37,570 nt of DNA from positions 1 through 37,570 of the forward strand of contig NZ_VTOY01000018.1 in the NCBI RefSeq assembly GCF_008271295.1. The letters are read 5' to 3'. The translations under genes and the position numbers were made by a program. Below, in pieces: positions 1 to 8,001 of this stretch (the first letter of the stretch is position 1; every line of letters starts with the position of its first letter). The DNA comes from Pseudoselenomonas ruminis (GTDB taxonomy: Bacteria; Bacillota; Negativicutes; Selenomonadales; Selenomonadaceae). The notes below the pieces were generated by a model that was given only the letters and a program-made list of their open reading frames with translations, made no database searches and had not been told where the DNA came from.

Positions 1-4
1 ATGG

Positions 5-20
5 AGCTGCTGCTCCATTA
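5..20 (-). terminator. Possible hairpin after hydG
   Basis: An inverted repeat lies about 30-45 bases beyond the hydG stop codon, with arms ATGGAGC and GCTCCAT and a very short loop. It could be the stem of a terminator for the hydEG transcript. Any T-tract would fall outside the window, so this is a low-confidence call. Confidence 0.25.
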
Positions 21-50
21 GCGGGGGATTTTTATGTCGTAAATACAGGA

Positions 51-1466
51 TCAGAAGCGGAAGTCGCGTTCGCCCTGTTCGATTTTTTGCAGGCGTTCGG
101 CCAGCGTTTTGCGGGCGGCCGGATTGGTTACATCGGGGATGTTTTTCGCAATCAGTTTCTCGCCGGCAGCTTTCGTTTCCGGGGAGGCATAATCCTCGAG
201 ATATTCCTTCAGGGTCATCAGGGCATTGGGCAGGCAGCAGTTCTGAATCTGCTTTGCCTTGCAGAGGGCCATGAAGCGGTCGCCGGTGCGGCCTTCCCGA
301 TAGCAGGCCGTGCAGAAGGAGGGTACGTAGTCCATATCGATGAGCCATTTCATGACATCGTCGAGACTGCGGGTATCCGAGACATCGAACTGGGCCGTTT
401 CGTCCGGGCGTTCTTCCTGGGTGTAGCCGCCGACAGACGTCCGGGAACCGCCGGAAATCTGAGAGATACCGAGGTGCAGAACGCGCTCACGGGATTTCTG
501 GGATTCGCGGGTCGAGACAATCATGCCCGTGTAAGGAACGGCGATTCGGATGCAGGCGACAATCTTGGCGAAGGTATCGTCGTTGATGGCATTGCTGAAC
601 GTGTTGACGTCAATGTCATCAGCCGGGCAGATGCGCGGTACGGAAATCGTATGCGGGCCGACGCCGAATTTTGCCTCAAGGTGCTCTGCGTGCATCAAAA
701 GGCCAGCGTATTCGTAGCGGTATTTGTCGAGGCCGAAGAGTACGCCAAGACCGACGTCGTCGATGCCGCCTTCCATTGCACGGTCCATAGCCTCCGTGTG
801 GTAGGCGTAGTCGTGTTTTGGACCCGTCGGATGGAGTTTTTCATAGGAATCCTTGTGATAGGTTTCCTGGAACAGGATATAGGTGCCAATGCCGGCCTCG
901 TGGAGTTTGCGGTAGTTTTCGACCGTCGTGGCGGCAATGTTGACGTTGACGCGGCGGATAGCGCCGTTCTTGTGCTTGACGGAGTAAATCGTATGGATGG
1001 ATTCGAGGATATACTCAATCGGGTTGTTGACCGGGTCTTCGCCGGCTTCGATGGCCAGGCGTTTGTGGCCCATATCCTGCAGGGCGATGACCTCGTCGCG
1101 AATCTGTTCTTGCGTGAGTTTTACGCGCGGGATGGTCTTGTTTACGCCGTGATACGGGCAGTAGATACAGCCGTTGATGCAGTAGTTGGAAAGATAGAGC
1201 GGGGCAAACAGCACGATGCGGTTGCCATAGAATTGCTTTTTGATGTCTTCAGCGAGTTTAAAGATTTCCTCGTTCTTTTCGGGAATCTCGCAGGCCAGCA
1301 GTACCGATGCTTCGCGGTGGTTAAGCCCTTTGCATTCTTTGGCTTTCGCGATGATGGAATCGATGAGTTCAGCGTTGTTTTTGTTCTGGTCAGCGTATTC
1401 AAGGGAGGCGAGGATTTCCTCGTGATCGATGAATTCTGAGGCTTTGTTAGATTTTGGGTTATACAC
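51..1466 (-). CDS. hydG: [FeFe] hydrogenase H-cluster maturase HydG
   Basis: Radical SAM tyrosine lyase. The HydG family cleaves tyrosine to p-cresol and a glycine-derived fragment that becomes the CO and CN ligands of the H-cluster, delivered as an Fe(CO)2CN synthon. The 471-residue length fits the family. The SAM cluster motif CX3CX2C is C96, C100 and C103. The diagnostic second cluster motif CX2CX22C near the C-terminus is C385, C388 and C411, which separates HydG from the thiamine enzyme ThiH. The start is GTG, preceded by a GGAGG nine bases upstream. The gene overlaps the 3' end of hydE by 8 bases, so the two are translationally coupled. HydF and the hydrogenase itself are not in the window. 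Identification is firm. Confidence 0.96.
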   Translation of the reverse strand: MYNPKSNKASEFIDHEEILASLEYADQNKNNAELIDSIIAKAKECKGLNHREASVLLACEIPEKNEEIFKLAEDIKKQFYGNRIVLFAPLYLSNYCINGCIYCPYHGVNKTIPRVKLTQEQIRDEVIALQDMGHKRLAIEAGEDPVNNPIEYILESIHTIYSVKHKNGAIRRVNVNIAATTVENYRKLHEAGIGTYILFQETYHKDSYEKLHPTGPKHDYAYHTEAMDRAMEGGIDDVGLGVLFGLDKYRYEYAGLLMHAEHLEAKFGVGPHTISVPRICPADDIDVNTFSNAINDDTFAKIVACIRIAVPYTGMIVSTRESQKSRERVLHLGISQISGGSRTSVGGYTQEERPDETAQFDVSDTRSLDDVMKWLIDMDYVPSFCTACYREGRTGDRFMALCKAKQIQNCCLPNALMTLKEYLEDYASPETKAAGEKLIAKNIPDVTNPAARKTLAERLQKIEQGERDFRF

Positions 1467-2535
1467 AGTGAAGTTCCTCCTTCGTGTTTAGATAGCGGAT
1501 ATTGTCGCCACGGCTGACGGCCAGCTCACGGCCGACGGATTCAATTCGTTTGGTAAGGCAGACAATGCATTCGGCTGCTTCTTCCCCCGTGCAGATTTTG
1601 TTGTCGTAGAGCTGATATTTCTCGCGGACGCTCTTGGGGGAAAGATTGGGCATGACTACGTTGGCACCGGCAAGAAGACCTTTCTCCCGTCCGCGGGGGT
1701 CGATGGTTCCCAGCGCCGTGGTGGCCGGCAGCAGCACTTCCGGCATCATCAGGCGGATGAGACTCAGCAGGAACAGCGTCTCGTCCAGCGTGCCGGCGGG
1801 CTCCTGGGCAAAAGGCGTCCCGGCGGCTGGGATAAACGGGCCGATGCCTACCATTTCCGGCTGGAGCTTGCCGAGGAACAGCAGGTCGCGGGCCAAATCC
1901 TCCGGCCGCTGCCCGGGGGAACCAACCATGAACCCTGCGCCGGTCTGGTAGCCGAGCTCCTTTAGGGTGCGAAGGCATTCATAGCGGTTTTCGGCGCTCA
2001 TGGAAGGCGGGTGGAGGTGCCGGTAATGCGCCGGCGTGGCTGTTTCGTGGCGAAGAAGATACCGGTCGGCACCGGCCTTGCGGTACATTGCGTAGCTTTC
2101 CCGTGTTTTTTCGCCGATGGAAAGCGTGACGGCACAATCGGGATGATTGTGTTTTAGCTGCCGCACCAGCTGGCAGATTTTGTCATCGGTGTAGTACGGG
2201 TCTTCGCCGCCTTGCAGGACAAAGGTACGGAAGCCAAGTGCATAGCCGTTTTGGGCACAGGCGAGAATCTGTTCTTCGCTGAGCCGGTAGCGCTGCGCGC
2301 TGCGATTGCTGGCCCGGATGCCGCAATAATAGCAGTCGTTTTTGCAGATGTTGGTGAATTCGATGAGTCCGCGGATGAAAACTTTTTTGCCATAGTGTTT
2401 TTCGGCTGTTTCGGCCGCCAGACTGGCTGCGTATGCCTGCAGTTCCTCATCGCGCCGGGCAAGCAGTTCGGTGAATTCATCAAGGGAGAGGTTATGGGAT
2501 TGATGCAATCGGTCAATCAAGTGTTTTAGGTTCAT
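1459..2535 (-). CDS. hydE: [FeFe] hydrogenase H-cluster maturase HydE
   Basis: Radical SAM protein of 358 residues. In the family it acts with HydG and HydF to build the [2Fe] subcluster and is thought to process the HydG product toward the bridging dithiomethylamine ligand. The radical SAM motif CX3CX2C is C64, C68 and C71, followed by a conserved GGEDPYY-type segment. I place the start at 2535 because an AGAGG site lies just upstream and the protein then begins MNLKHLIDRL. The frame stays open for 28 more codons upstream (to 2619), but that stretch overlaps the promoter and an inverted repeat. It is first in a two-gene transcript with hydG. Confidence 0.95.
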   Translation of the reverse strand: MNLKHLIDRLHQSHNLSLDEFTELLARRDEELQAYAASLAAETAEKHYGKKVFIRGLIEFTNICKNDCYYCGIRASNRSAQRYRLSEEQILACAQNGYALGFRTFVLQGGEDPYYTDDKICQLVRQLKHNHPDCAVTLSIGEKTRESYAMYRKAGADRYLLRHETATPAHYRHLHPPSMSAENRYECLRTLKELGYQTGAGFMVGSPGQRPEDLARDLLFLGKLQPEMVGIGPFIPAAGTPFAQEPAGTLDETLFLLSLIRLMMPEVLLPATTALGTIDPRGREKGLLAGANVVMPNLSPKSVREKYQLYDNKICTGEEAAECIVCLTKRIESVGRELAVSRGDNIRYLNTKEELHCV

Positions 2536-2589
2536 AGGATAGCCTCTGCTTTTGTTTATTGTCATAGTAATGAGCATGTCATAGCTTTT

Positions 2590-2618
2590 ATTATACCATG
2601 TAAATAAGACGCCGTGCA
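2590..2618 (-). promoter_or_regulatory. Predicted hydEG promoter
   Basis: On the minus strand a perfect TATAAT (2595-2590) lies about 55 bases before the hydE start. The matching -35 position, 17 bases further up (2618-2613), is a poor hexamer and falls inside one arm of a large inverted repeat. This suggests an activator-dependent or otherwise regulated promoter. Confidence 0.5.
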
Positions 2619-2655
2619 TCGTATAGATTAATAATAATTATACTGATGCACGGCG
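2610..2655. promoter_or_regulatory. Large inverted repeat at the hydEG promoter
   Basis: The arms CGCCGTGCATC (2610-2620) and GATGCACGGCG (2645-2655) are perfect complements over 11 bp. Inside them GTATA and TATAC (2639-2643) pair after a one-base bulge. No T-tract follows on either strand, so it does not look like a terminator. It overlaps the predicted hydE -35 region, which favours an operator. The binding protein is unknown to me. Confidence 0.5.
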
Positions 2656-2791
2656 ACTATATATTGCAGTAGACAAACGGGATGTTATTCTCTGCAAATA
2701 CATTCCCGCTAAGTCAGTTGAGCCTCTGAAGTAGCGATTGGAATATATCGAACTATCATTATTATTATAAAAAGTATTAATGGCGATGTGC

Positions 2792-2809
2792 AAGCTCCCC
2801 AGGGGGATA
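2792..2809 (-). promoter_or_regulatory. C-tract/G-tract operator-like element, copy 1
   Basis: Read on the minus strand this is TATCCCCCTGGGGAGCTT. It matches the element at 2842-2859 in inverted orientation, with centres 50 bp apart. The C5-Y-G4-6 core flanked by A/T resembles operators of the CsoR/RcnR (DUF156) metal-sensing family. The resemblance is by eye and the regulator is not in the window. Confidence 0.55.
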
Positions 2810-2841
2810 AAATGACCGGAAATTTCGCATAAATATGAAAA

Positions 2842-2859
2842 TATCCCCCCGGGGGGCTT
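2842..2859 (+). promoter_or_regulatory. C-tract/G-tract operator-like element, copy 2
   Basis: TATCCCCCCGGGGGGCTT lies 25 bases upstream of the TATAAT of the ABC importer operon, just above where its -35 box must be. It is a perfect 12-base C6G6 palindrome with the same flanks as copies 1 and 3. Confidence 0.6.
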
Positions 2860-2861
2860 AC

Positions 2862-2890
2862 TAATACCGTTTATTTTCCGCTACTATAAT
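2862..2890 (+). promoter_or_regulatory. Predicted promoter of the importer operon
   Basis: TATAAT at 2885-2890 is a perfect -10 box. The -35 position at a 17-bp spacing (2862-2867) is weak and abuts operator copy 2. The ribosome site GGAGG follows at about 2912 and the first start codon at 2928. Confidence 0.5.
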
Positions 2891-2927
2891 ATTGTTGTGT
2901 ATTAAATTTATGAGGAGGATAGGCAAA

Positions 2928-3869
2928 ATGAATTATGCCTTGAAACGGTTTGGGCAGTTAATACCAATTCTTTTTGGCATTACGTTCCTATCTTTTTTGC
3001 TGATATATATGGCCGGAAGTGATGCGGTGACGGAGTTGTATACGAACCGCGGCGTCGAGGTGGCTCAGGAAATCCTCGATGAGCGGCGGGCGGAACTCGG
3101 GCTGAATCTGCCGTTTTTTACCCAGTATGTGAACTGGCTTTGGGGGATGCTTCATGGGGATATGGGCATCAGCTATGTCACGGGAGAGCCGGTACTCGCA
3201 GCTTTTTTGCGCAAGCTTCCGGCGACGCTGTTGCTCACGGCGCTGTCCATCCTGCTGACGGTGGCCATTGCCATTCCTGCGGGGATACTCGCGGCGGTAC
3301 GCCAGGACAGGGCCGCCGATTTTATCCTGCGGTTTTGCAGTTTTATCGGCAATGCCATGCCGAATTTTTTCGTCGGCATGCTGCTGATGCAGTTTTTGGG
3401 GATACAGCTGGAGTTATTGCCGGTTATTTCCAGCGGGGTCGGGCTGAAAAGTGCGATCATGCCGACACTGACGCTGGCGATTGCGATGTCAGCCAAATAT
3501 ATGCGGCAGGTGCGTTCGGCGGTGCTTGAGGAACTCAACAAGGAGTATGTGCAAGGGGCTATGGCACGAGGGATAAGCAACCGGGTCATCCTTTGGAAAA
3601 ATGTCATGAAGGCTTCGATGCTGACGATTATGACGCTCTTGGCCTTGTCGATTGGCAGCCTGCTTGGCGGCACGGCTATTGTTGAGAGCATTTTTATGTG
3701 GGACGGTGTAGGAAAGCTGGCGGTTGATGCCATCAATATGCGCGATTATCCGTTGATTCAGGCCTATGTCATGTGGATGGCAGTTATTTATGTGGTCGTC
3801 AATCTGGCTGCGGACCTCTTGTATCATCAGTTTGACCCGCGTATCCGTTTGGGAGGGAAGCAGAATTGA
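2928..3869 (+). CDS. ABC importer permease, NikB/DppB type
   Basis: Inner-membrane permease of 313 residues for the nickel/dipeptide/oligopeptide ABC class. The N-terminal helix (about residues 9-30) is followed by a periplasmic stretch with the family pattern of an LGLN-type segment and GDMGISY. Five more helices follow, with an EAA-type cytoplasmic loop (YVQGAMARGIS) that contacts the ATPases. I chose ATG 2928 because a strong GGAGG lies at about 2912. An upstream TTG at 2892 lies immediately after the -10 box and is unlikely. It is the first gene of a five-gene operon, and its stop overlaps the next start by 4 bases. Family is certain. The substrate is inferred to be nickel or a metal chelate from the short ATPases and the receptor sequence. 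Confidence 0.88.
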   Translation: MNYALKRFGQLIPILFGITFLSFLLIYMAGSDAVTELYTNRGVEVAQEILDERRAELGLNLPFFTQYVNWLWGMLHGDMGISYVTGEPVLAAFLRKLPATLLLTALSILLTVAIAIPAGILAAVRQDRAADFILRFCSFIGNAMPNFFVGMLLMQFLGIQLELLPVISSGVGLKSAIMPTLTLAIAMSAKYMRQVRSAVLEELNKEYVQGAMARGISNRVILWKNVMKASMLTIMTLLALSIGSLLGGTAIVESIFMWDGVGKLAVDAINMRDYPLIQAYVMWMAVIYVVVNLAADLLYHQFDPRIRLGGKQN

Positions 3870-4714
3870 ATGAGGTAAGTGTACGGGCTCCCAAGATTTC
3901 CCGGGACAGGCTGAAGAAGAAATTGTATTTTTTTTCACTGGTAGCCGCGCTGTTGATTTTGGCGGCATTCTTCAGTGAATATTTGTGTCCGTATGACCCT
4001 TATGCACAGGATATGTCGCTGGCTAAGGCCGCGCCATCGGCTCAGCATCTTTTGGGGACGGACCGGTATGGGCGGGATATGCTTTCCCGGGTTATTGCTG
4101 GCAGTTTCACCAGTATTTTTTCCACGCTGGCGTTGGTGGGATTTATTACCGTTTTGGGTACGATTATCGGAGTTTTTTGTGCCTGGGCGGGCAAATGGAT
4201 AGATACTGTGCTCATGCGGCTGGCGGATATGTTTTTGGCATTTCCCGGTCTGGTATTTGCCTTGGCGGTGGCCGCTGTCTTGGGCGGCGGTGTCCACAAC
4301 GCTATTTTTGCCCTGGCGGCTATCAGCTGGCCGAAATATGCGCGGCTTGCGCGCAGCCAGACGCTGGCGCAGCAGGAACTGCCCTATATGCAGGCCGTCC
4401 GGATGGCGGGCAGCAGTCCGCTGAAAATAATCCGCAAGCATGTGCTTCCCAATATTGCCGGACCAATTCTGGTGACGGCCATGCTTGACATTGGTACGAT
4501 GATGATTGAGCTGGCAGGGCTGTCGTTCCTGGGATTGGGGGCAAAGCCGCCGATTCCTGAGTGGGGCAGCATGATGAGCGATACGCGCAATCTGCTGGCA
4601 ACGCAGCCTTGGGTGACACTGGCGCCGGGTTTTGCGATTTTTCTCTCGGTTATGATTTTTAATCTGCTAGGGGATACCGTGCGTGACTGGCTGGACCCTA
4701 AGAACCGGAGGTAA
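3866..4714 (+). CDS. ABC importer permease, NikC/DppC type
   Basis: Second permease subunit, 282 residues, with about six membrane helices and the DppC/NikC hallmark HLLGTDRYGRDMLSR after the first helix. The EAA loop reads YMQAVRMAGSSPLKIIRKHVLPN. The start is TTG at 3866, which overlaps the stop of the preceding gene by 4 bases. A GGAGG nine bases upstream supports this start. It forms the heterodimeric channel with the preceding permease. The start codon is weak and tightly coupled, which fits equal expression of the two subunits. Confidence 0.88.
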   Translation: MNEVSVRAPKISRDRLKKKLYFFSLVAALLILAAFFSEYLCPYDPYAQDMSLAKAAPSAQHLLGTDRYGRDMLSRVIAGSFTSIFSTLALVGFITVLGTIIGVFCAWAGKWIDTVLMRLADMFLAFPGLVFALAVAAVLGGGVHNAIFALAAISWPKYARLARSQTLAQQELPYMQAVRMAGSSPLKIIRKHVLPNIAGPILVTAMLDIGTMMIELAGLSFLGLGAKPPIPEWGSMMSDTRNLLATQPWVTLAPGFAIFLSVMIFNLLGDTVRDWLDPKNRR

Positions 4715-4716
4715 TC

Positions 4717-5496
4717 ATGAGCGAAATCATTCGATATGAACACGTGGATATCAGCTATTACGAGAAACGGGTAGTTCAGGATATCAGTTTTGCCGTGCAG
4801 CCGGGAGAAATCCTCGGCATTGCCGGAGAAAGCGGCAGTGGCAAGTCAACCCTTTTGCGGGCGGCTATGGGACTGCTGGGCCGCGGCGGTGTCGTGACGC
4901 GGGGTGATATCTGGTATGGGGATAAGGATTTGCCGGATTTACCGGTGAAGGAACTGCGGGCGCTCTGCGGCTCGGAAATGGCGATGATTTTCCAGTCGGC
5001 AGGCAATTCCTTTTGTGCCATCCGTACTGTGGGAGCCCAGCTCTGGGAAATGATGCAGGCGCATGGGAAAAAGGATAAAGTGGCGTTTGCAGAACAGGCG
5101 CGGGATATTCTGGCAAAGTTTGGCTTTGCAAGTCCTGGCAGGATTTTAGACAGCTATCCCTTTGAATTGTCGGGGGGCATGCAGCAGCGGGTTGGGGTGG
5201 CGGCGGCCATGCTGCTTCAGCCGAAACTGCTGCTGGCAGATGAGCCGACGTCAGCCCTCGACGTGACCGTGCAAAAACAGGTCATAGAGGAAATGCTGCT
5301 GGCGCGCAAGCTGTTTGGTACGAGTATTCTGCTCGTTACGCATAACATCGGTGTAATCCGGAAAATGGCTGATGAGGTACTAATCATGAAAGATGGTGCC
5401 TGTGTGGAATACGGAAATACCCATGAGGTCATGGAGCGGCCGCAGTCGGCCTATACCAAGAAATTACTGGCGGCGGTGCCGTGTCTGCGGAGGTGA
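4717..5496 (+). CDS. ABC importer ATPase, NikD type
   Basis: Nucleotide-binding subunit of 259 residues. Walker A GESGSGKST is at 37-45, the Q-loop at about residue 93, signature LSGGMQQR at 151-158, Walker B LLLADEP at 171-177 and the switch histidine in LVTHN. The protein ends soon after the core and lacks the C-terminal extension of OppD/DppD subunits. That length matches NikD-type proteins and is one reason for favouring a metal over peptides. The ribosome site CCGGAGG sits at the 3' end of the previous gene. It is expected to pair with the next gene as a heterodimer. Confidence 0.87.
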   Translation: MSEIIRYEHVDISYYEKRVVQDISFAVQPGEILGIAGESGSGKSTLLRAAMGLLGRGGVVTRGDIWYGDKDLPDLPVKELRALCGSEMAMIFQSAGNSFCAIRTVGAQLWEMMQAHGKKDKVAFAEQARDILAKFGFASPGRILDSYPFELSGGMQQRVGVAAAMLLQPKLLLADEPTSALDVTVQKQVIEEMLLARKLFGTSILLVTHNIGVIRKMADEVLIMKDGACVEYGNTHEVMERPQSAYTKKLLAAVPCLRR

Positions 5497-5500
5497 TTGA

Positions 5501-6259
5501 ATGGAAAAAATACTGGAAGCAAGGCACCTGCGGAAGGTTTTTCAGGCTGGCAGCCGCGAACCGCTGCTGGCGGTAGATGATGTGAGCTTTGCTGTCGGAG
5601 CTGGCGAAAAAGTAGCTTTGATTGGGGAAAGCGGCAGTGGCAAGAGTACCGTGGCCAAGCTTATAACCCGGCTGCTGGCGGTGACTGATGGCCAGATTTT
5701 TCTTGATGGCGAGGAGATCACCAGGGCACGGGGAATGAAGCTCAAACAGGCATACCGGAAAATGCAGATGGTATTTCAATCCCCCGTTGACAGTTTTGAC
5801 CCGCGCTGTACGCTGGGGGATGGCATTGCGGAAAGCCTGCGGAATCATGGTTATGCGAAGGCTGAGGCTGGAGCGGAAACGGCCCGGCTGATGGAACTTT
5901 GCGGGCTCAGGCCGGAACTTTCGGATTGCTATCCCTACGAGGTCAGCGGCGGCCAGTGCCAGCGGGCGGCCATTGCGCGGGCGCTGGCGATTCGGCCGAA
6001 GCTGCTGATTCTTGATGAGGCGACATCCGCGCTGGACGTGACGGTGCAGGCAGAGATTATGTCACTGTTAAACCGCTTGCAGCGTGAACTCTCGATGTCG
6101 TATCTTTTTATCTGTCATGATATTGCCCTCGTGCAGGATTTTTGTGACCGCGTGCTGGTCATGCATAATGGCAGGATAGTAGAGGAGGGGACTGCGGATG
6201 AGGTAATCCGTCATCCGCAGAAAAAATATACCCAAATGCTTATTGACAGTGTTTTGTAA
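5501..6259 (+). CDS. ABC importer ATPase, NikE type
   Basis: Second nucleotide-binding subunit, 252 residues. Walker A GESGSGKST is at 42-50, signature VSGGQCQR at 148-155, Walker B LLILDEA at 168-174 and the switch histidine in FICHD. Like its partner it is short and lacks the OppF-type C-terminal extension. It starts 4 bases after the previous stop with GGAGGTGATTG as ribosome site. The next gene (the receptor) starts 40 bases downstream, giving the order B-C-D-E-A rather than the E. coli nikABCDE order. Confidence 0.87.
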   Translation: MEKILEARHLRKVFQAGSREPLLAVDDVSFAVGAGEKVALIGESGSGKSTVAKLITRLLAVTDGQIFLDGEEITRARGMKLKQAYRKMQMVFQSPVDSFDPRCTLGDGIAESLRNHGYAKAEAGAETARLMELCGLRPELSDCYPYEVSGGQCQRAAIARALAIRPKLLILDEATSALDVTVQAEIMSLLNRLQRELSMSYLFICHDIALVQDFCDRVLVMHNGRIVEEGTADEVIRHPQKKYTQMLIDSVL

Positions 6260-6299
6260 GGCTTTCTTTTGGGAAGGCGGAAGGAAAGGCGTAAATTGT

Positions 6300-7853
6300 A
6301 TGAAGTGGAAAAAACTTTTGGCGCTGGCCGTAAGTGCCGGCCTTTGTATCGGTGCGTTAACCGGCTGTGGCGGCAGTCAGACGGGGAAGTCTGATGCTGG
6401 CAAGGTGCTTACTATTGGCGACACGACGTTTAACAGTTCCAACGAGGAACCCGATATCAATCCGCATAATGCTTATGCTGGCTGGGCTTGCATCCGTTAT
6501 GGTGTTGGCGAGACGCTGGTAAAATATTCCGATACCATGGAAATCCAGCCGTGGCTGGCAACCAAATGGGAAAATACCGATCCGCTGACCTGGAAGATTA
6601 CGCTGCGCGATGATGTCACGTATTCGTCCGGCCGCAATATGGATGGCGAGTCGGTAAAGCAATGTTTGGAGCATTTGATTGCCAACAACAAACGGGCGAA
6701 ACAGGATTTGAAGATTGCTTCGATTGAAGCCAATGGACAGGAAATCACGATTAAAACGACGGAGCCTAAACCGGCGCTGCTGAATTATCTCGGTGACCCG
6801 TATGGCTGCATCATTGATGTCAATGCTGGCTTTGAGAATGGCATGGTGGCCGGTACCGGCCCGTACATTGCGACGGATATGAAGACTGATGACCATTTGA
6901 CGCTCAAGAAAAATGAGAACTATTGGGGCGGCACGCCGAAACTTGATAAGATTATCATCCGCACGATAACGGATGGCAATACGCTGGCCAATGCCCTGCA
7001 GTCCGGTGAGGTGCAGGCTGCTTATGGCATGGCGTATGAAAGCTATCCGTTGTTCAAGAATGACAAATACACCATCTCGCAGATACCCACATCGCGCTGC
7101 TTCTTTGGCAAGATGAATTTTGACCCGGATTCGGTCTGCGCTGACCCTGCTGTCCGCAAGGCGATTTCCATGGGAATCGATAAGGAGAACTTTGTCGATA
7201 AACTGCTGGAGGGCAATGGCTTCACGGCTAATGGCGTATTCCCGGCAGGTTCGGCCTTTGGCGGCGATAAGGTTAAAGCCGAGAAGTACGACCCGGAAGG
7301 TGCCAAGGCGGTTTTGGAGCAGGCTGGTTGGATTGACACCGATGGCGATGGCATTCGCGAGAAAAATGGCAAGAAGCTCGTCGTCAAATGGCTGACCTAT
7401 CCGAGCCGTCAGGAACTGCCCCTGCTGGCCGAGTCGGCCCAGGCTACGCTCAAGGATATCGGCATTGCCGTTGATATCAACAATACGGCCGACAACAATC
7501 AGGTGGTAAAAAATCCGAAGAACTGGGATGTTTATGCAATGGCCAACGTCCAGGCGCCAACTGGCGACCCTGAATATTGGTTTACGGTATTTGCGACCGG
7601 TAATGCTACCAAGAATCAGGGCAAATATCAAAGCGCGAAACTCGATGCGCTCGAAGCAGAGCTCAGCCAGACGTTTGACCCGGCCAAGCGGGCCGAATTG
7701 GCCTTGCAAATGCAGCAGGTAGTTCTCGATGACCATGCCTTTGTATTCTGCTCCTTCCTCAAGATGAGCATGATTTCCAAGGCCGATGTCAAGAACTATA
7801 CTTCGCATGCCTGCGACTACTATCAGATTACTGCCGACCTCGATGTCGAATAA
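6300..7853 (+). CDS. Lipoprotein substrate-binding protein of the nickel/peptide class
   Basis: Extracytoplasmic receptor of 517 residues (SBP_bac_5 family). The N-terminus is a lipoprotein signal, with a positively charged start, a hydrophobic core and lipobox LTGC at residues 19-22. Start 6300 is preferred because it gives a proper signal peptide and has an AAGGAAAGG upstream; the open frame to 6243 overlaps the previous gene. The early segment (INPHNAYAGWACIRYGVGE) and the mid-protein ADPAVRKAISMGID pattern are typical of NikA-like and dipeptide receptors. Placing the receptor last in the operon, just before a terminator, is unusual but known. Substrate: nickel or a nickel chelate is my best guess, with a peptide or opine as alternatives. 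Confidence 0.82.
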   Translation: MKWKKLLALAVSAGLCIGALTGCGGSQTGKSDAGKVLTIGDTTFNSSNEEPDINPHNAYAGWACIRYGVGETLVKYSDTMEIQPWLATKWENTDPLTWKITLRDDVTYSSGRNMDGESVKQCLEHLIANNKRAKQDLKIASIEANGQEITIKTTEPKPALLNYLGDPYGCIIDVNAGFENGMVAGTGPYIATDMKTDDHLTLKKNENYWGGTPKLDKIIIRTITDGNTLANALQSGEVQAAYGMAYESYPLFKNDKYTISQIPTSRCFFGKMNFDPDSVCADPAVRKAISMGIDKENFVDKLLEGNGFTANGVFPAGSAFGGDKVKAEKYDPEGAKAVLEQAGWIDTDGDGIREKNGKKLVVKWLTYPSRQELPLLAESAQATLKDIGIAVDINNTADNNQVVKNPKNWDVYAMANVQAPTGDPEYWFTVFATGNATKNQGKYQSAKLDALEAELSQTFDPAKRAELALQMQQVVLDDHAFVFCSFLKMSMISKADVKNYTSHACDYYQITADLDVE

Positions 7854-7867
7854 CGTAACCTTCCCAT

Positions 7868-7915
7868 AGAAAAAAAGCCTAATGGCAACCAGAATAGGTG
7901 CTGTTAGGCTTTTTC
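7868..7915 (+). terminator. Terminator of the importer operon
   Basis: Arms AAAAAGCCTAA and TTAGGCTTTTT flank a loop of about 25 bases, and the second arm ends in a T-run. It starts about 15 bases after the receptor stop codon and separates the operon from the methyltransferase gene. Confidence 0.85.
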
Positions 7916-7923
7916 GCCATAAT

Positions 7924-7943
7924 AAACCCCCTGGGGGGGCTTA
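7924..7943 (+). promoter_or_regulatory. C-tract/G-tract operator-like element, copy 3
   Basis: AAACCCCCTGGGGGGGCTTA is the same element as copies 1 and 2 (C5-Y-G-tract-CTTA) with one extra G. It overlaps the predicted -35 of the methyltransferase promoter, so the methyltransferase probably shares a regulator with the importer. Confidence 0.6.
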
Positions 7944-7969
7944 TCCAGCGCCTGCTAATCCTTTACAAT
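7941..7969 (+). promoter_or_regulatory. Predicted promoter of the methyltransferase gene
   Basis: A -10 TACAAT at 7964-7969 lies 17 bases after a weak -35 TTATCC (7941-7946), which overlaps the end of operator copy 3. The start codon is 32 bases downstream with GGAGG before it. Confidence 0.5.
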
Positions 7970-8001
7970 AAAGGAAGATAAGAATTACTGGAGGTAAGCG
8001 T

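Noticed and set aside
87-1439. Long open frame on the plus strand opposite hydG
   Set aside because: It is a shadow of hydG codon bias: no ribosome site, no family resemblance, and hydG on the other strand is certain. Similar long antisense frames opposite the receptor gene (6357-7808), livJ (8978-10411) and the chemoreceptor (16513-17541) are rejected for the same reason.
3866-7853. Oligopeptide (Opp) transporter as the identity of the importer
   Set aside because: Not excluded, but less favoured. Both ATPases lack the C-terminal extension of OppD/OppF, and a metal-type operator precedes the operon.
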